Assembly (NCBI GenBank): GCA_029945375.1 | Contig: CM057058.1 | Coordinates: 1,860,001-1,924,000, forward strand | Reading direction: 5' to 3' | DNA from: Agaricus subrufescens | Taxonomy: Eukaryota > Basidiomycota > Agaricomycetes > Agaricales > Agaricaceae | Length of the DNA stretch: 64,000 nucleotides | Shown here: positions 22,527-34,244 of the stretch, one piece after another | How positions within the stretch are numbered: the first letter of the stretch is position 1 | Layout: every line of letters begins with the position of its first letter | Translations under genes and position numbers: made by a program | The notes under the pieces: generated by a model | Database searches by the model: none | What the model was told of the DNA's origin: nothing | Seen by the model: the letters and a program-made list of their open reading frames with translations, nothing else

Positions 22527-25397
22527 ATGGACCCTCATTCACGACTCAGTCAGTTCAACGTACGGAGCCCAAAGTCCGGCCCTCCACCAGTCTCTCGTTT
22601 TGTTTCGGATATGTTGACCAAACCAGGCCTGGAAACCTTTTCATCGTCGACATCGACCACCCATCAGAAAAAGAAAGCGGGATCCAAACCTTCCGAATCT
22701 CAATCCACCTCAACGCTCTTGGTCAGGAGACCTATTGCTACGAATTCTCGCATCAAACGAAATGAAAGCTACCGCAAGGATATGTACCTTGCCTTCGTTA
22801 ATAATGCTCTCCAACAAAAGCTGAATGTGCGGATCTATCTAGAGTTCTCGAATCCTTAATCGACTGACTCCCGCAATTGTGATAGGGAAACTCAGCGCCA
22901 TTCGATGAGCTTGTCAGCCAGTTCAATCCTAAACGTCGCACCACGGAAACTGCCTCGCCTGATACATCGACTTCTCTACGGACATGGATTCTTGCACTCA
23001 CGCACGTCGTCTCCCGCCTGGAACGAACCCACTCGAGCCTTGTTGAAGCCATCATTAACACGCCCTGGACCACTCTAGATTCGGCGACCGTCAAGTCTTA
23101 CACTATCTTCATTGGAATGTTACTTTCTGCTAGGCCAGAATATCTATCTCTGGTTCTAAGCAGGATCGCATTGGGGTTCACTTACCGTTAGTACTCCCCC
23201 AGTTGATATCGCGCGCATAAGGTGCACTGCTGACATGCCTCGTAGAGTCTGGAATACAGACATTATCTCAGGCATTCCCAGAGAGTTCTTCAAGTCCAAT
23301 CACTCGTCGAGTGATTTACGACCGATTGCATTACCTCCTACAGCACTTGTTGTCTCTCATACCAACTCTTCCTTCGACCCTTCAACCTTTGCTCGCTCGA
23401 AATTTCCCTCACAAGAGGCAAAACCAACTCTCGCAGTCGACTTACATCCGCAATCTTCTCAGAATTTCGTCATATTGTCCTGAGCTATCGGAAAAGATAT
23501 TGGCTACAATCGTGGATAGGGCTATCCAGATTGACGTGAGTTTGAAGTGCCCGCCTGAAGGAAACTCGTATTTATTGCATGTAATTAGGTTGAGATTCAG
23601 GTTGAGATTGAAGAACTTGAAGAGGAAGAAACGCTTGAAGAACAACCACTCTTCGAATTCGACCCCTTTGATGTGATTGTGGGACAGGAAGCGCCTGAGA
23701 CGTCCAGCCTATCTGACGTAGATGATTCAGATGAAGACGTTGGGGACGACTTCAGCGATCTGTCTTCGGAGGCTGGCGACCTGGAAGAGGAAGTTGCTTC
23801 TGAGCTACCCACAAATGTAAGACATATACAAGAAATGGTCCAGAAACTAGATTCGATTTTAACACTCGTGTTTGAACATTTTAAACGGACTTCTACTAGT
23901 AGTCCAGCGGGTGGCTGTCAAACGACAGCCAGGAGCACGCCACGACCTTCGTCGCCACCGGAGTTCGAGGCCCTTCCTCCCCTACCGTCGTTACCCTCCG
24001 ACTATCCCCCCTCATCCCCCTTAATACCGACCTCTACACCCCCGTCCCCAGGCGAAAGGCATGAGCTCACTCCTACCCCGGAGCCATCAACCGTTGCTCC
24101 TTCCTCCCCCATGACACAAAATTATAACTCCCTCAGCATTATGCGGATTCAATTTAATGCCCTCCTTTCCATTTTTGACCGTGTCATATTACGGACCTTC
24201 AAATCTCGTTACACCCAATTCCTGGTCTTCTGGTATACGTCTCTTGACCCAGAATTCGCAGATATATTCCAAGGGATGCTCGTTGAGCGCGCTTTGTTAG
24301 GTACATCCCCTATGACTACCCAGGTCCATAGCGAGCCACTAGAGGGAGAAGGCGGGTCCAGTGGCGACGCCTTGACGGGGAGTGGGAGCATAGTCGCTCG
24401 CGCCGCCGCGGCATCGTACATTGGGTCGTTCGTCAGCCGTGCTTTGTTTGTGGACGGCGAAAGTACGAGGAGAGTCGTGGCTTTGCTTTGCGAGTTCCTC
24501 AATGCCCACTTAGACGACGTAGAGGAGACAATGCGCACCGAAGGTTCGACTTTGAATATCGGTGGGCCCCAGCATACAGTATTCTATGCTGTGTCACAGG
24601 CAGTCTTCTTAATTTTTTGCTTTCGTTGGAGGGAGCTATTAGACCTGGAAGGGGAAGACGGAGAACCGGGTGTGACGGGTGCTACGATAGACGTCCCGCA
24701 AAGCGAAAGTCTCTCAGGCGAGGGTCCCAGAAAATGGATGCCTGAATTGGGCATATTGCAGAGAATAGTGAACAGTGTGTTGAACCCGCTCAGGGTAGGT
24801 ACTCGCATCGATACCCCAAATCTATTTCAATTAACCGCATGCTGCTAGGTTTGTTCATCAAACGTTGTCATGCAATTCGCTCGAGTGGCGCAAGCGACCG
24901 ATTTCATCTACTGTTACACTATTCTAGAATCTAACAAGCGCCTTGACTATGCTTCGACTTCGACAAACCCATGCGCGACGTCATCAACAAACAGTCCACC
25001 TGCCGGCCCCCCATCAAGAGCGCTTCTCGCCTTGAGAAATCTCGAACCTGGCTCTGTCACGGCTGAATTGAACACCTTTTTCCCGTTCGATCCTTATCGA
25101 CTTCCTCGCTCCTCAGCAATTATTAAGGACGTGTATAGAGAGTGGTCCAGTGTGGCTATCGAGAGTGAGTCGGATGATGAGGAAGAGTCCGACGATGAGG
25201 AAGCGGAAAGGGACGGTCCTGGAGTGATTGGGTCAGGCTCATCACCTGAGGACAGAAATTGCCTTGTGGTCCCGCGGAAAGGGGACGCCGATGATGCTGC
25301 GGGCGGACTTGGGGAGAGTCTAGAACAAATGAGTATTAGTCCCAGATACCAAGGCAATCCTCCCACCGTGTCGTCTCCGATGGTGCTCATCGGATAA
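22527..25397 (+). CDS. RRN3: RNA polymerase I transcription initiation factor RRN3 (TIF-IA)
   Basis: RRN3 bridges Pol I to the promoter-bound core factor and is the growth-controlled step of rDNA transcription. Exons: 22527 to about 22830 (MDPHSRLSQFNVRSP; SYRKDMYLAFVNNALQQK), 22887 onward (GNSAPFDELVSQFNPK; WILALTHVVSRLERTHSSLVE), 23246 onward (GIQTLSQAFPES; IYDRLHYLLQHLLSLIPTLP; ISSYCPELSEKILATIVDRAIQID), then a long exon from about 23589, and a last exon 24850-25397 (VVMQFARVAQATDFIYCY). The conserved HEAT-like core is present. About 880 residues, longer than usual because of an acidic stretch (23640-23810) and a Pro/Ser-rich insert (23900-24110); the tail is acidic too. TOR-dependent phosphorylation controls RRN3 in other fungi. 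Confidence 0.93.
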
Positions 25398-26595
25398 AAG
25401 TTGTATTTTCAGAAAGTAAATCCGTGGGACGTAACATGGGTGTGTTGTCTATGCGTCGCCTCGTTAGCGTGGGATCCCGACGCAATACTTCTTCCTTATA
25501 ATCTCGTGTAGGAAAGCGAACCGGATCGAAGTATGAGATTTTTCGAGATTTACAGGCCGATGGAAGTGCGCCCTTGGCGGATCGACAGACAGATCAGACA
25601 ATAGGTGTTGTCATGTATCATTGGACCCGAAATCGGAATAAATTCTAGGTCATAAACGAAATGCTGGAATTGTGACAATGATGAGAGATCAGAAGTTTCC
25701 ATCATAATAGGTTCGCGCTTTTCAAAAAATATCCAAAAATCCAAAAAGAAAATTCATTAAAATCAAAATATACTTGGTGCATCAGAATACATATGGTGCA
25801 ACAAATTACAACACGTACCTCATACGGTCAGGGTCCTTCGGCCGAAATCTAGATCAAGTCAGCCGGTCAGTAACCTTGACGCCGGGTCTTTTCAACTTCC
25901 TTTGTAAATGATCATGCCAGTTGCGCGTTTCATGTAGTACAACTGTAGGGGAGAATACATTCTAGTCATAGCGTACTTTCACAGACACTCGATGTAAGTG
26001 GTGAAAAAAAACCCGGGAGGTCAATGCTGGATGTTTGAGGGTCCGCTGATTGCGACTCGGTGGCACGGATCTTTTATGGAGTAGTCGCTTCAGGTCGCTT
26101 CAGGTCTCTCGGGCTTACCGCCTCGTCAGCCGAATTCTCCGAGCCCGAGGTTAACATTGACCTATGCTGGAATGCTTGATATTGGATCTGAACCTCACAC
26201 ACTATTATTCAAGGTTATTAGCATTCTATTTCTGGAGAAACCATTGATGCTTTGGAGCGCCTCAGAGCTTCAACATTTGACTGTTTATACTCGCTCATAG
26301 TATTCTCCCCTCTTTATGTGGGGGTCTTTGGCCCATCTCTTGTTTATATCGTTCTAGAATTTTGAATTTTGTCAAAATTCAACAATCTTTGCCGAAGCCT
26401 TTATTTATGGTGTGATGAGGTTCCCACGCTTCCTTGATTGTGTAGTTAATGACAAGAACATCGAACGTCCCGATACAATTGTGGGCGACTCGTCTGTTAT
26501 ATGATTTAACGGAGTAGAAAAAATAGAAGGACTACAAAAATTCTACTAGTCGTCTCATGTTTAGGACAAAGGCGACTGGCACCCGAAATACATAG
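25398..26595. other. Intergenic between convergent genes
   Basis: About 1.2 kb between the ends of RRN3 and the zinc-finger gene. AT-rich around 25700-25800 and 26340-26540. A short tandem CGCTTCAGGT lies near 26090-26105. No coding signal or transposon ends found. Confidence 0.5.
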
Positions 26596-28054
26596 TCAAG
26601 CAGCTGTGAGTGTTCCCAGTGGCTGGCCAAGGAAGTCTCTAGCGTTTTCCTCCGATCCTTCAGCGTCCATCATCTGATGGTCGGTAATTGTAATTTGGGC
26701 GTTTTCTTTCTTTATCACTTTGCAGACAAATTGGTGCCTACGGAGGGCATCATGACGGCTCAGCCTATGTCCACAACGGTCGCACTCATGTCCTTTGCCC
26801 CTCCGAGTAACCCAATGCCTCTCGGCATCCGCATTCCTTGAGAATGATTGGCGGCATAAGCAGAGCATACGACCGTTTTCGAGTTCCACAAAGCCCCATC
26901 CCAGGAGTCGTTCCCGAAGCTCTTGACTAGCCTGCTTCTGCGATCGTCCTGGCGTCTTATTTTTGTTTTCAACACACTTCGCGTCTCCTGTACAATAGGC
27001 TGTATCTTCGTCGTCAGCAGACGACTGGTATTCGGATAATTTGCGTTTCCCGAGTAAGCAGGGGCTAGCAGGGGGTGATTTATGTGTTGAGGAAGGACTA
27101 GCGGGGGGCAGTCTGCGTTTGCCGGGTGAGGAAGGACTAACAGGGTGTAGACTGGGCGAGGAAGGACTAGCAGGTGAGAGTTTGCGTTTCTTGGGTGAGG
27201 AAGGACTAGTAGGAGGGAGTTTACGTTTCCTAAGTGAGCAAGGACTAGCAGGGGGCAGTGTTCTCACTCCGGAAGAGGGAGGCGGGGAACACGGGGAGTT
27301 GGGCGATTCTATCGACGCGATATCGTCCGATTCTCCGGATGACTGGGTGCTTGGCGACGGTGGTACGGAAGGTAGTTCCATAAAATCATTCGATGTATCG
27401 CGAATCGCTTCTGCGCTTGAGGCATTGCTATGAGAGGGCACGAGGGTAGGTGCTTGGAAGACAGGATGGTGTAGAAACTTTCCATCCGTCTCTAGACGAG
27501 GGCGCTGGATGATATTGACCACCTGCTCCGCTGCAGGACCATCCGTAGAATACTCCGTCGGCTGATAGTACGAAGCCGAGGGATAGAGTCCAGGCGGCAT
27601 AGGGAGGGTTCCAGCCGGTAGGTTGAGCCAAGGCTCATCACAGACGTAGGGGTCCAAGGCCGACCGCGCATGCGGATAATTATCCAGAAGGGCGGTGAAA
27701 GTCGTAACTCTGGAGTTAGGATTATCCTCGATCACCGCTGTTTCACGGTTTCCGAGATGGATACGTTTGGCATCCCGCACCCATGGGATACCTGAGTCCC
27801 AGAGGGACGGTTCCTCTTCAAGCCACAACGGCGGCTCGGACTTCCAGGTCTCGTCCTGACCAGGAAGACAATCAGCGTCGATGTTGTCGACAACAAGTGG
27901 GCAGGAAGATCTGATTTGACCGTGTTAACACAGACAAGCTTTTTAACAGAGACGAAGCTTACGAGTTGTACTGGCTATGAGAGTTTGCATTCTGGAACTC
28001 GGGCCCGTAGCACTTTTCGAGCCTGAGATAATCGGTAAAACTGTGGGTGGACAT
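26596..28054 (-). CDS. Zinc-finger protein with internal S/P/K repeats, probable transcription factor
   Basis: Two exons: 27963-28054 (MSTHSFTDYLRLEKCYGPEF) and 26596-27910, together 468 residues. At the C-terminus are two linked C2H2-type fingers: MLCLCRQSFSRNADAERHW, with an unusual C-x-C start, and HECDRCGHRLSRHDALRRHQFVCK, a C-x2-C finger ending H-x3-C. The middle holds seven to eight imperfect repeats of the type P-P-A-S-P-S-S-P-x-K-R-K-L, basic and disordered, which could act as a localisation or phosphorylation array. The N-terminal part has no recognised domain. Two other genes in the window (near 40 and 43 kb) share the paired-finger layout. Role as a DNA-binding regulator is inferred from the fingers only. 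Confidence 0.75.
27035..27265. repeat. Minisatellite inside the zinc-finger gene
   Basis: Imperfect units built on GAGGAAGGACTAGCAGGG, spaced about 36-39 bp (sometimes shorter), repeat about seven times. All unit lengths keep the reading frame, giving the SPSSPxKRKLPPA protein repeats on the minus strand. Confidence 0.75.
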
Positions 28055-30234
28055 GAGGTATGAGAGGAGATAGCAGATTGTTCGTCGAGGAGGCAAGAGA
28101 CGGTAATTTGAGGCAGATCTTACTTGGTTCTTTCTGCTCTTATATGATAATTGTTGGCATTGTCAGCAAAGGCTCCCACACATTCGGTTCCCCACGACGA
28201 AAATTCCTCACAATGCTTACCGATCTGTCCATCAAAGCCCCATATTTTAATTTGAGAATTTCCTCACCAATTTTCCGGAAAAACTAGGTGTAAATGAATA
28301 TACTTGGTCGTTCGGGCTTCGTGCATCAAAAGCGTTAGGTCCTAAATATGTCGTCCTGCCGAATTTAGGTCTCCCAGCGATCTATAACACCTCAATTTAG
28401 CATAAAGAAACAGGGTTGAGCTTCGAAAACATTATTATGTTCCAAGCCTCAAACTTTCCCTGAGAATGTAGGGTTCGTAATAATGCCGCACGTACCGCGC
28501 GGTACAGTTCCTGGAAGCCACTTGGGCCGATATAGGAATCTTGAGAGAAACCCCTGCCGCCGCCTGTCAGGAATCTCATTGTTGGCGTAGCTCGTCTCCG
28601 TGACTTTGATTGGGGCAAATACTTGCAGACGACCGACCTCCCCTTCCATTAGAAAGGTTGTTGAACAAGTTGTGTTCTAAACGGTCGATACTCATTAAAA
28701 TCATGGACGTCCCAGGAAACCGTATCAGTTCTCATAATTGTGGTGCTTGGGAAACCTCTGCCCCAAATACAATGACCTTGTCCAGTGGCAACTAAATTCA
28801 ATTGTTGATGAACGATCTGCGATAACGAGACTGCCTTGACCCTTGTCACCCTAGTAGAATGACACCTGTCAGCAAAATACAGTAACGATACCTGATGGAG
28901 CCGTGTAGGCTGCATCGAGAACCATATCTCTTGTTTATTTTTTTTTCCCGTTGATGCTTCGAAAACTGTGAAGAGTGAGCTAGCGGTCTTTGAAAAACTA
29001 GCCGTTACCAAATGTAGAATTGTAGCGATCTCCAGGCCTCAACAGCAGTGGATTATGCATGCCGACGGCACGGCGTGGGGAGTCACACTCTCACTTTTAC
29101 TACCTGAGTACAACCAAAGGCCAGCGTAAGATGTGTCTCCCATTGTCAATGCGACATCATTATTTTTGCCCGCCGCGGCTTCATTGGAGACAAAAGCAAC
29201 CGAACGCCGTATATACCCGCCTTACTATGTCCTCTTGATACATAGTAGAATATCATACGCCAAACCTGGTCATCTGGCACGAAAATTTATGTCGCCAAGT
29301 TTCCAGAAGGCACAAAGAAGTCTTCGCACGATTTTCAGAAATCCGTGGGACGGGCGCGGTTGCAAACTTGTGTCAAGGTTGGCATCTGGCGAGCCGGGGC
29401 ATGGTAAATGTTTTAGCCTTTTTTGTCTCGCTTTGTGAATATCTGAGATCAAGCGCCGGTCTTATGACAAAGTCCTTGCCCGCGGCCGCATTCCGGGGCC
29501 TTGTATGTCACAAAGGGCCACAAAGATCGGTTGCACCGCAAGAGCCATTGAACATCCCCCGTATGGTGGACTCCACGTGGAGATCTTATGTCCTTCTAGT
29601 CTCCGAGAATGAGGGCGACTCTTGGCGCTGTTCCAAACATACGGGAGCCCATCAACACACGAGTCAGAATATCCGCCAGAAAAAATGCAGAATGACCAGG
29701 AGTCCGTGCCCTCATCCCGATGACACAACCGTCGGAAAACAGCGACGCATAAGTGGGTTTGCCGGGTCAGAGATTTGCCCAATAACGTTGACTCGAAAAG
29801 GCCCCGTGATGTGATTGCATAGACAAAACAGGGGTGGAACGGCTGGCACCAGCTGGCACCGTCATGCAGCCCAGGTTATAAGATATTAATAGATAGGCCA
29901 ACCGCGGTGGTGCTTTCCAAGCTACCTAGCGAGCGGTCTAGAAGTACAAGCGGCAGTCCCGTCCAACCTGACAGTCGTAACCTCCGGGGGATAGCTACTG
30001 TGGACCGAGAAAAACACCCAAACGGGCAGACACGTTATGAAACTGTGGAGGCAAGGCGTCGAATGTCTGCCACTTAGAGGACGTGTCAATTTTGATTCGC
30101 TCGGAAAGCGGAACGATCAGTGGGGTACAGCGAGGAAACCTCGTGGTTGTATCTTCAAATAGGCAGATCGTGTTTACTGTCGCACCAACACTCCAGCTCC
30201 GCTACTGAGTAGAGAATGTACCCAATACCAAGGT
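28055..30234. other. Gene-poor stretch, 2.2 kb
   Basis: Short overlapping open frames on both strands show no recognisable motif, and no spliced gene could be assembled. No terminal repeats or target duplications were seen. It may be decayed transposon sequence or simple spacer. Confidence 0.45.
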
Positions 30235-31285
30235 ATGGAGAGTTTGATGATAGTGTTCAGTTACAATGTGATGAACTTTGATATGACTAGATCTCGTACT
30301 GCACCTGAACTCGTTACGACCTACTCCGTCAGCGAGTATGAGAGTCCAGTTTCGAGGGTACAGTCTGAGGAAACGTTCGAAGATGATTTGGGATATACAA
30401 GAGCTATTTGTCGCACCGTCACTGCCTCGCAGACCGGATTATCATCGCAACAATGAAAACGACTATAGGAACCAAAGGGCCAAAGCACGGGCACCGCCGA
30501 CCTTGGATGTTTACCCAGAAGAGCATGGAAGAGTGAACCACCGACCGCCAACCTCCCTTCACAGCACATATGACTACGATCGACGCCGAGGACATGACTG
30601 GCGCCAACAATCAACTGCCTCGCCCCGATCGAGTAGTAGCTCGAGCAGCGGCTCTGCGCTGGATTACACGTACACAGAATCAGGGAGACATTACGACAAC
30701 CAATTTCACGGTGCACGGACGAACGGTATCTCCTACAACACTGTTCCAAGAGGGAACGTTGGGCGGAAGACATCGTTACCGCCTGCGCACACGAATGCCG
30801 CGCATTACATCCACGAGGCACCACGTTTTCATCGCCTGCATGACTTCAGAAGTCCTCCACCTAGACAGGGCTTGCGGGCCGATAGAGCCTCGTCAAATGC
30901 AAACGCGCACAACCAAATTGTGCTCTATCGAGATGCTACGCAGAGTAACAACTACGGAGGGCGGCTGGCTTTTGATGAGATACGCTCGAACGAATCAACT
31001 TCGTCTGGGTGGTCCACGAGGGTACAACAACATCTTTCTGGCTCCGAGACGCAGTCAGACGTCCGCTCGGAGTCGCAACTTAGTTCTCTCGATGGTCTGT
31101 ACGAAGAAGCCTATCCTAGATTTGCACGCCAGCCACGGCCGCCGCCGAGAGTGAGACCATCCTTTCCACACCAGAGGCCAGTCATTATTACGCGGTCTGA
31201 TGATGGTTGTGAAGAGTGCAGTGACTCGAGCAGTGATTTAAGTAGCGGAGGGTATTACAGGCGAGATTACGCGCGCAGGTACTAG
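30235..31285 (+). CDS. Low-complexity Arg/Ser/Pro-rich orphan protein
   Basis: No family recognised. A first frame (SRTAPELVTTYSVSEYESPVSR) joins the long frame through a 46-nt intron at about 30358-30403, giving LFVAPSLPRRPDYHRNNENDYR and about 330 residues in total. The protein is rich in R, S, Y, H and P, with a serine run (PRSSSSSSSGSA), PRPPPRVRP near the end, an acidic-serine patch (EECSDSSSDLSSGG) and a tail YYRRDYARRY. It looks fully disordered, like many RNA-associated or condensate-prone fungal proteins. The start is uncertain: ATGs at 30218 and 30235 lie in different frames. It is possible that part of it is not coding. Confidence 0.5.
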
Positions 31286-31649
31286 ACGATGTATCCGGAC
31301 ATGTCGGAGGATAACGTGACTCGAATCTGATTTGTCAGCAGGGAGTGTGTAAGTAAGCGGCATGGCGCTGTGGCTTTGCGCACTGCCCTTTCCTCTCACC
31401 GTCACTCGCCCTTGTGCCCGGCGGCCTGCTCAGCATCGTACCCAGCGTCTAGACCATCGGTAAGTCTACACAATCCTGATGTTGTTGTGTGTCAAAATGG
31501 TTGCCCCAATCTCCTAGAGCTAGACCTCGCCCGAGCAGTCGAATCTGTCCTTCACGTACTCCTTCGCCCGCCGAGATCCCGCTTCTGCGCTACCAATTTC
31601 TCTCTTCTCTATCCGGACTCAGTTATCCTAAAAACTCGAAAAAAAAAAC
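31286..31649. promoter_or_regulatory. TFIIB upstream region
   Basis: 364 bp with a C/T-rich leader (31370-31640) ending in an A-run directly before the ATG (AAAAAAAAACATGG), a common fungal start context. Confidence 0.5.
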
Positions 31650-32822
31650 ATGGCATACTCTCAGCCCTTCCCTCTTGCCCAGGCCAAAGCTGCTCAGCAG
31701 CACCAGACAACATACGGCCCTGATCTCGCTGTTCGGCTTATCTGCCCTGACTGCAGAGATCCGAACCCGAACATTGTCGAGGAATTTGGTAGCGGGGATC
31801 TCGTGTGTGGCTCGTGTGGTTTGGTTCTCGGCGACCGAATTGTAGATACACGGAGTGAATGGCGGGTAAGTGCTCCTGCTTCTTTATTCTGCAACTGGTG
31901 GTTTGGCATTTGAAACTCCGCCTTTTACTCTTGTTGATCTTTTTCGTTGGCATGATCTGTTTATTGAATATATCTGGTCCACTTACAGACGTTTGCTAAT
32001 GACGAGGGAGACGACCCCTCCCGTGTCGGTGCGGCGTCAGACCCGCTAATGGAGGGTATCGAGCAACTAGACACTGTCATCAGCTTCCGAGACGGTGGCT
32101 CCGGAATTGCTCGGGAGCTCCAACGCGCCGCTTCACGCTCGCAATCCTCACGGTCTGAGCGTAACATTCTCACCGCCTTTCGCGACATATCGAGCTGGTG
32201 CGATCAGTTCTCGCTTCCCAAAACCATCAGCGATATTGCCAAACAATTGTACAAGAGGAGTGACGAGGAAAAACTTCTTCGTGGCAAACCTCTTGATGCA
32301 GTGATTGCTGCTTGTATTTTCATCGCATGTCGCCAAGCGCATGTTCCGCGTACATTTCGTGAAATTTGTACTCTAACCCATGTGTCCAAGAAAGTCTTGG
32401 GCCAATGCTACAAAGCGCTTGAGCAAGCTTTCAATCTCTCCCCCGGCGCTACCCATAACAGCAACAGCAGCTCGACGCCCACTGGTCCTGAGAACCTGTT
32501 GGTTCGGTATTGTAATCACCTTGATCTTCCCGCCAACGTGCAGTCTATCTGCTCCGATATTATCGTAACGGCGAGGAAGTACGGTATCGCAGATGGACGG
32601 AGCCCAGTATCAATCGCAGGTGGAGCGATTTATTTCACCTGCTTCTTGTTGGGCAAGTCCAAGTCCGTACGGGATATTAGCGCTGTTGCTGGAGTGAGCG
32701 AGGGCACCATTAAGTTGGTGTACAGGCTGTACTATACGGAGAGGGAAAAGTTGGTCAAACAGGAATGGATAGAAGAGGGCAAGGCGGATTTGAGTAGGCT
32801 ACCGTTCGATAGCACTAAGTAG
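31650..32822 (+). CDS. SUA7: General transcription factor TFIIB (SUA7)
   Basis: TFIIB bridges TBP on the promoter and RNA polymerase II and helps choose the start site. Two exons, 31650-31865 and 31989-32822, give 349 residues, the family's usual size. The N-terminal zinc ribbon has CPDC and CGSC pairs. The B-reader/linker follows, with DTRSEWR across the splice and ASDPLMEG. Two cyclin repeats follow: [21 protein letters not shown] with [21 protein letters not shown], and [18 protein letters not shown] with [15 protein letters not shown] and [18 protein letters not shown]. The intron cuts directly after the zinc ribbon/reader segment. All functional parts look intact. Confidence 0.96.
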
Positions 32823-33003
32823 GCCTACGAGTAGATTACCTCCATGTCAACTTGTCTATTTGAATTTATATGCAATTTTTTTCCCAGTTGTACATTAATA
32901 CGAATCAACAAGAGGTGATTGTTCTAACAGATAGATGTACAGATATCTGGATTACGACACCAAAAGAAACGACTACGACGTGTGGTAGAGAAACAGCGTT
33001 GAT

Positions 33004-34131
33004 TCATCGTTTCGATTTCTTTTTGCGAGAATCAAGTTTCTTTGCAAAAGCAACGCCGCCCTGACCTTTACTTGCGGTGCGAATGGCCTTGCGTACGTTG
33101 AGAACGTTGCCATCCCCCGAAGTTTCTTGTCGCATCTTTCTGGAATTGCTATTCATGCTTGAGAACAGTGCAAGTGCATTCTTCTTTTCCTGCTCGGCAG
33201 ATACTTCTGTCGCTTCGAACTGGGCGTATGATAAGACAAGCTCATGAGAATAAGAACGTTCGATAGAAAGGTATGTTACCTTGCGTTTCAAGCCACGGGG
33301 TTTCTTCTCTCCTTCCAATTGTCGATCGAATTTGCCGATACTAGCGGTACTAACGCGCGAAGTAGCTAGTGTTCGTTCAATTTCTTTCTTGCGGTCAGTG
33401 GATGACTGGCCAGCAGAATGGGAAAGATTTTGAAGCCTTTGTTTTTCGTTCTTTGCCATGCGGGCTTTGCGCTCGTCTCGAGCAATTTTTCGAGGGTCGT
33501 GATCGACATCTGGGAAGTGACAGATTATAGAGGCTGGAAATTTTGGGTAAAAATAAAGTACATACCAGCATTAGAAGGAACTTCATGCAACCATTGTGTT
33601 TCTGCTTCCTTATTTTTACCTTTCCAACCCCATCTAGCTACCCATTCTTGCTTTTCTTCATCCCAGATCTTCTTCTCTCGTATCTTCTTTTGAATGCCTT
33701 TTGCAGCAGCGAATTTTTCCCATTTAGTCATTTCTTTGGGTTTGGGTAAAGGTTTTTCACGGGGGAGAGCGAAAGTAGGTGGGGGGAGTATTGCAAGACG
33801 GCCATCAGGGGAATCGGTGGAAGGTAGATGGAAGAGAGCTCCGATGAGTTTTTGCGTAGAATCGCGAGCATTTTGTTCTATACATTGGTCAATGCTTTCA
33901 CTGACAAAGTAAGATAGTTGCAGGTTTCTGAGAATGAGCTACTCACTTGTACGAACCTGGGTCGATTGGTGTTGTATTGGTCACGGTTAAGTATCCTGCG
34001 TCTAAGATATAATTATTATCCTCAGGATCATTGTTGTCTTGGCTGCAAGAAAAAAGTCAGCCATGGCAGGGGTCAGATACAGAGAGAGCATACGTCGTTC
34101 CCAGCGAGCCGAGGATGCCAGAAACGTCCAT
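33004..34131 (-). CDS. RRS1: Ribosome biogenesis regulatory protein RRS1
   Basis: RRS1 brings the 5S RNP into pre-60S particles together with Rpf2 in the nucleolus. ATG at 34131 (MDVSGILGSLG), intron, then YILDAGYLTVTNTTPIDPGS, ESIDQCIEQNARDSTQKLIG, and the signature block ALPREKPLPKPKEMTKWEKFA, KGIQKKIREKKIWDE, EWVARWGWKGKN, TQWLHEVPSNA. The C-terminal part is basic (MAKNEKQRLQNLSHS, then KKPRGLKRK, intron, FEATEVSAEQEKKN) and ends in a KKKSKR nucleolar-type signal at 33004. Five short introns. It shares a 113-bp divergent promoter with TAF12 and converges on TFIIB. Confidence 0.94.
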
Positions 34132-34244
34132 CGAGAGATACAAAAGTAGCGCAGCGACAGAAAAGTATTTGTTTGGCTTGAGTCCCCGAACCAAACACCT
34201 GGTATGATTGTCGCTCGCCGTTTCTCCTTCAGCCAGCCAGACTT
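34132..34244. promoter_or_regulatory. Compact divergent promoter, RRS1 (-) / TAF12 (+)
   Basis: Only 113 bp separate the two start codons, so the two genes must share control elements. No TATA box was recognised on either strand. Confidence 0.6.
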
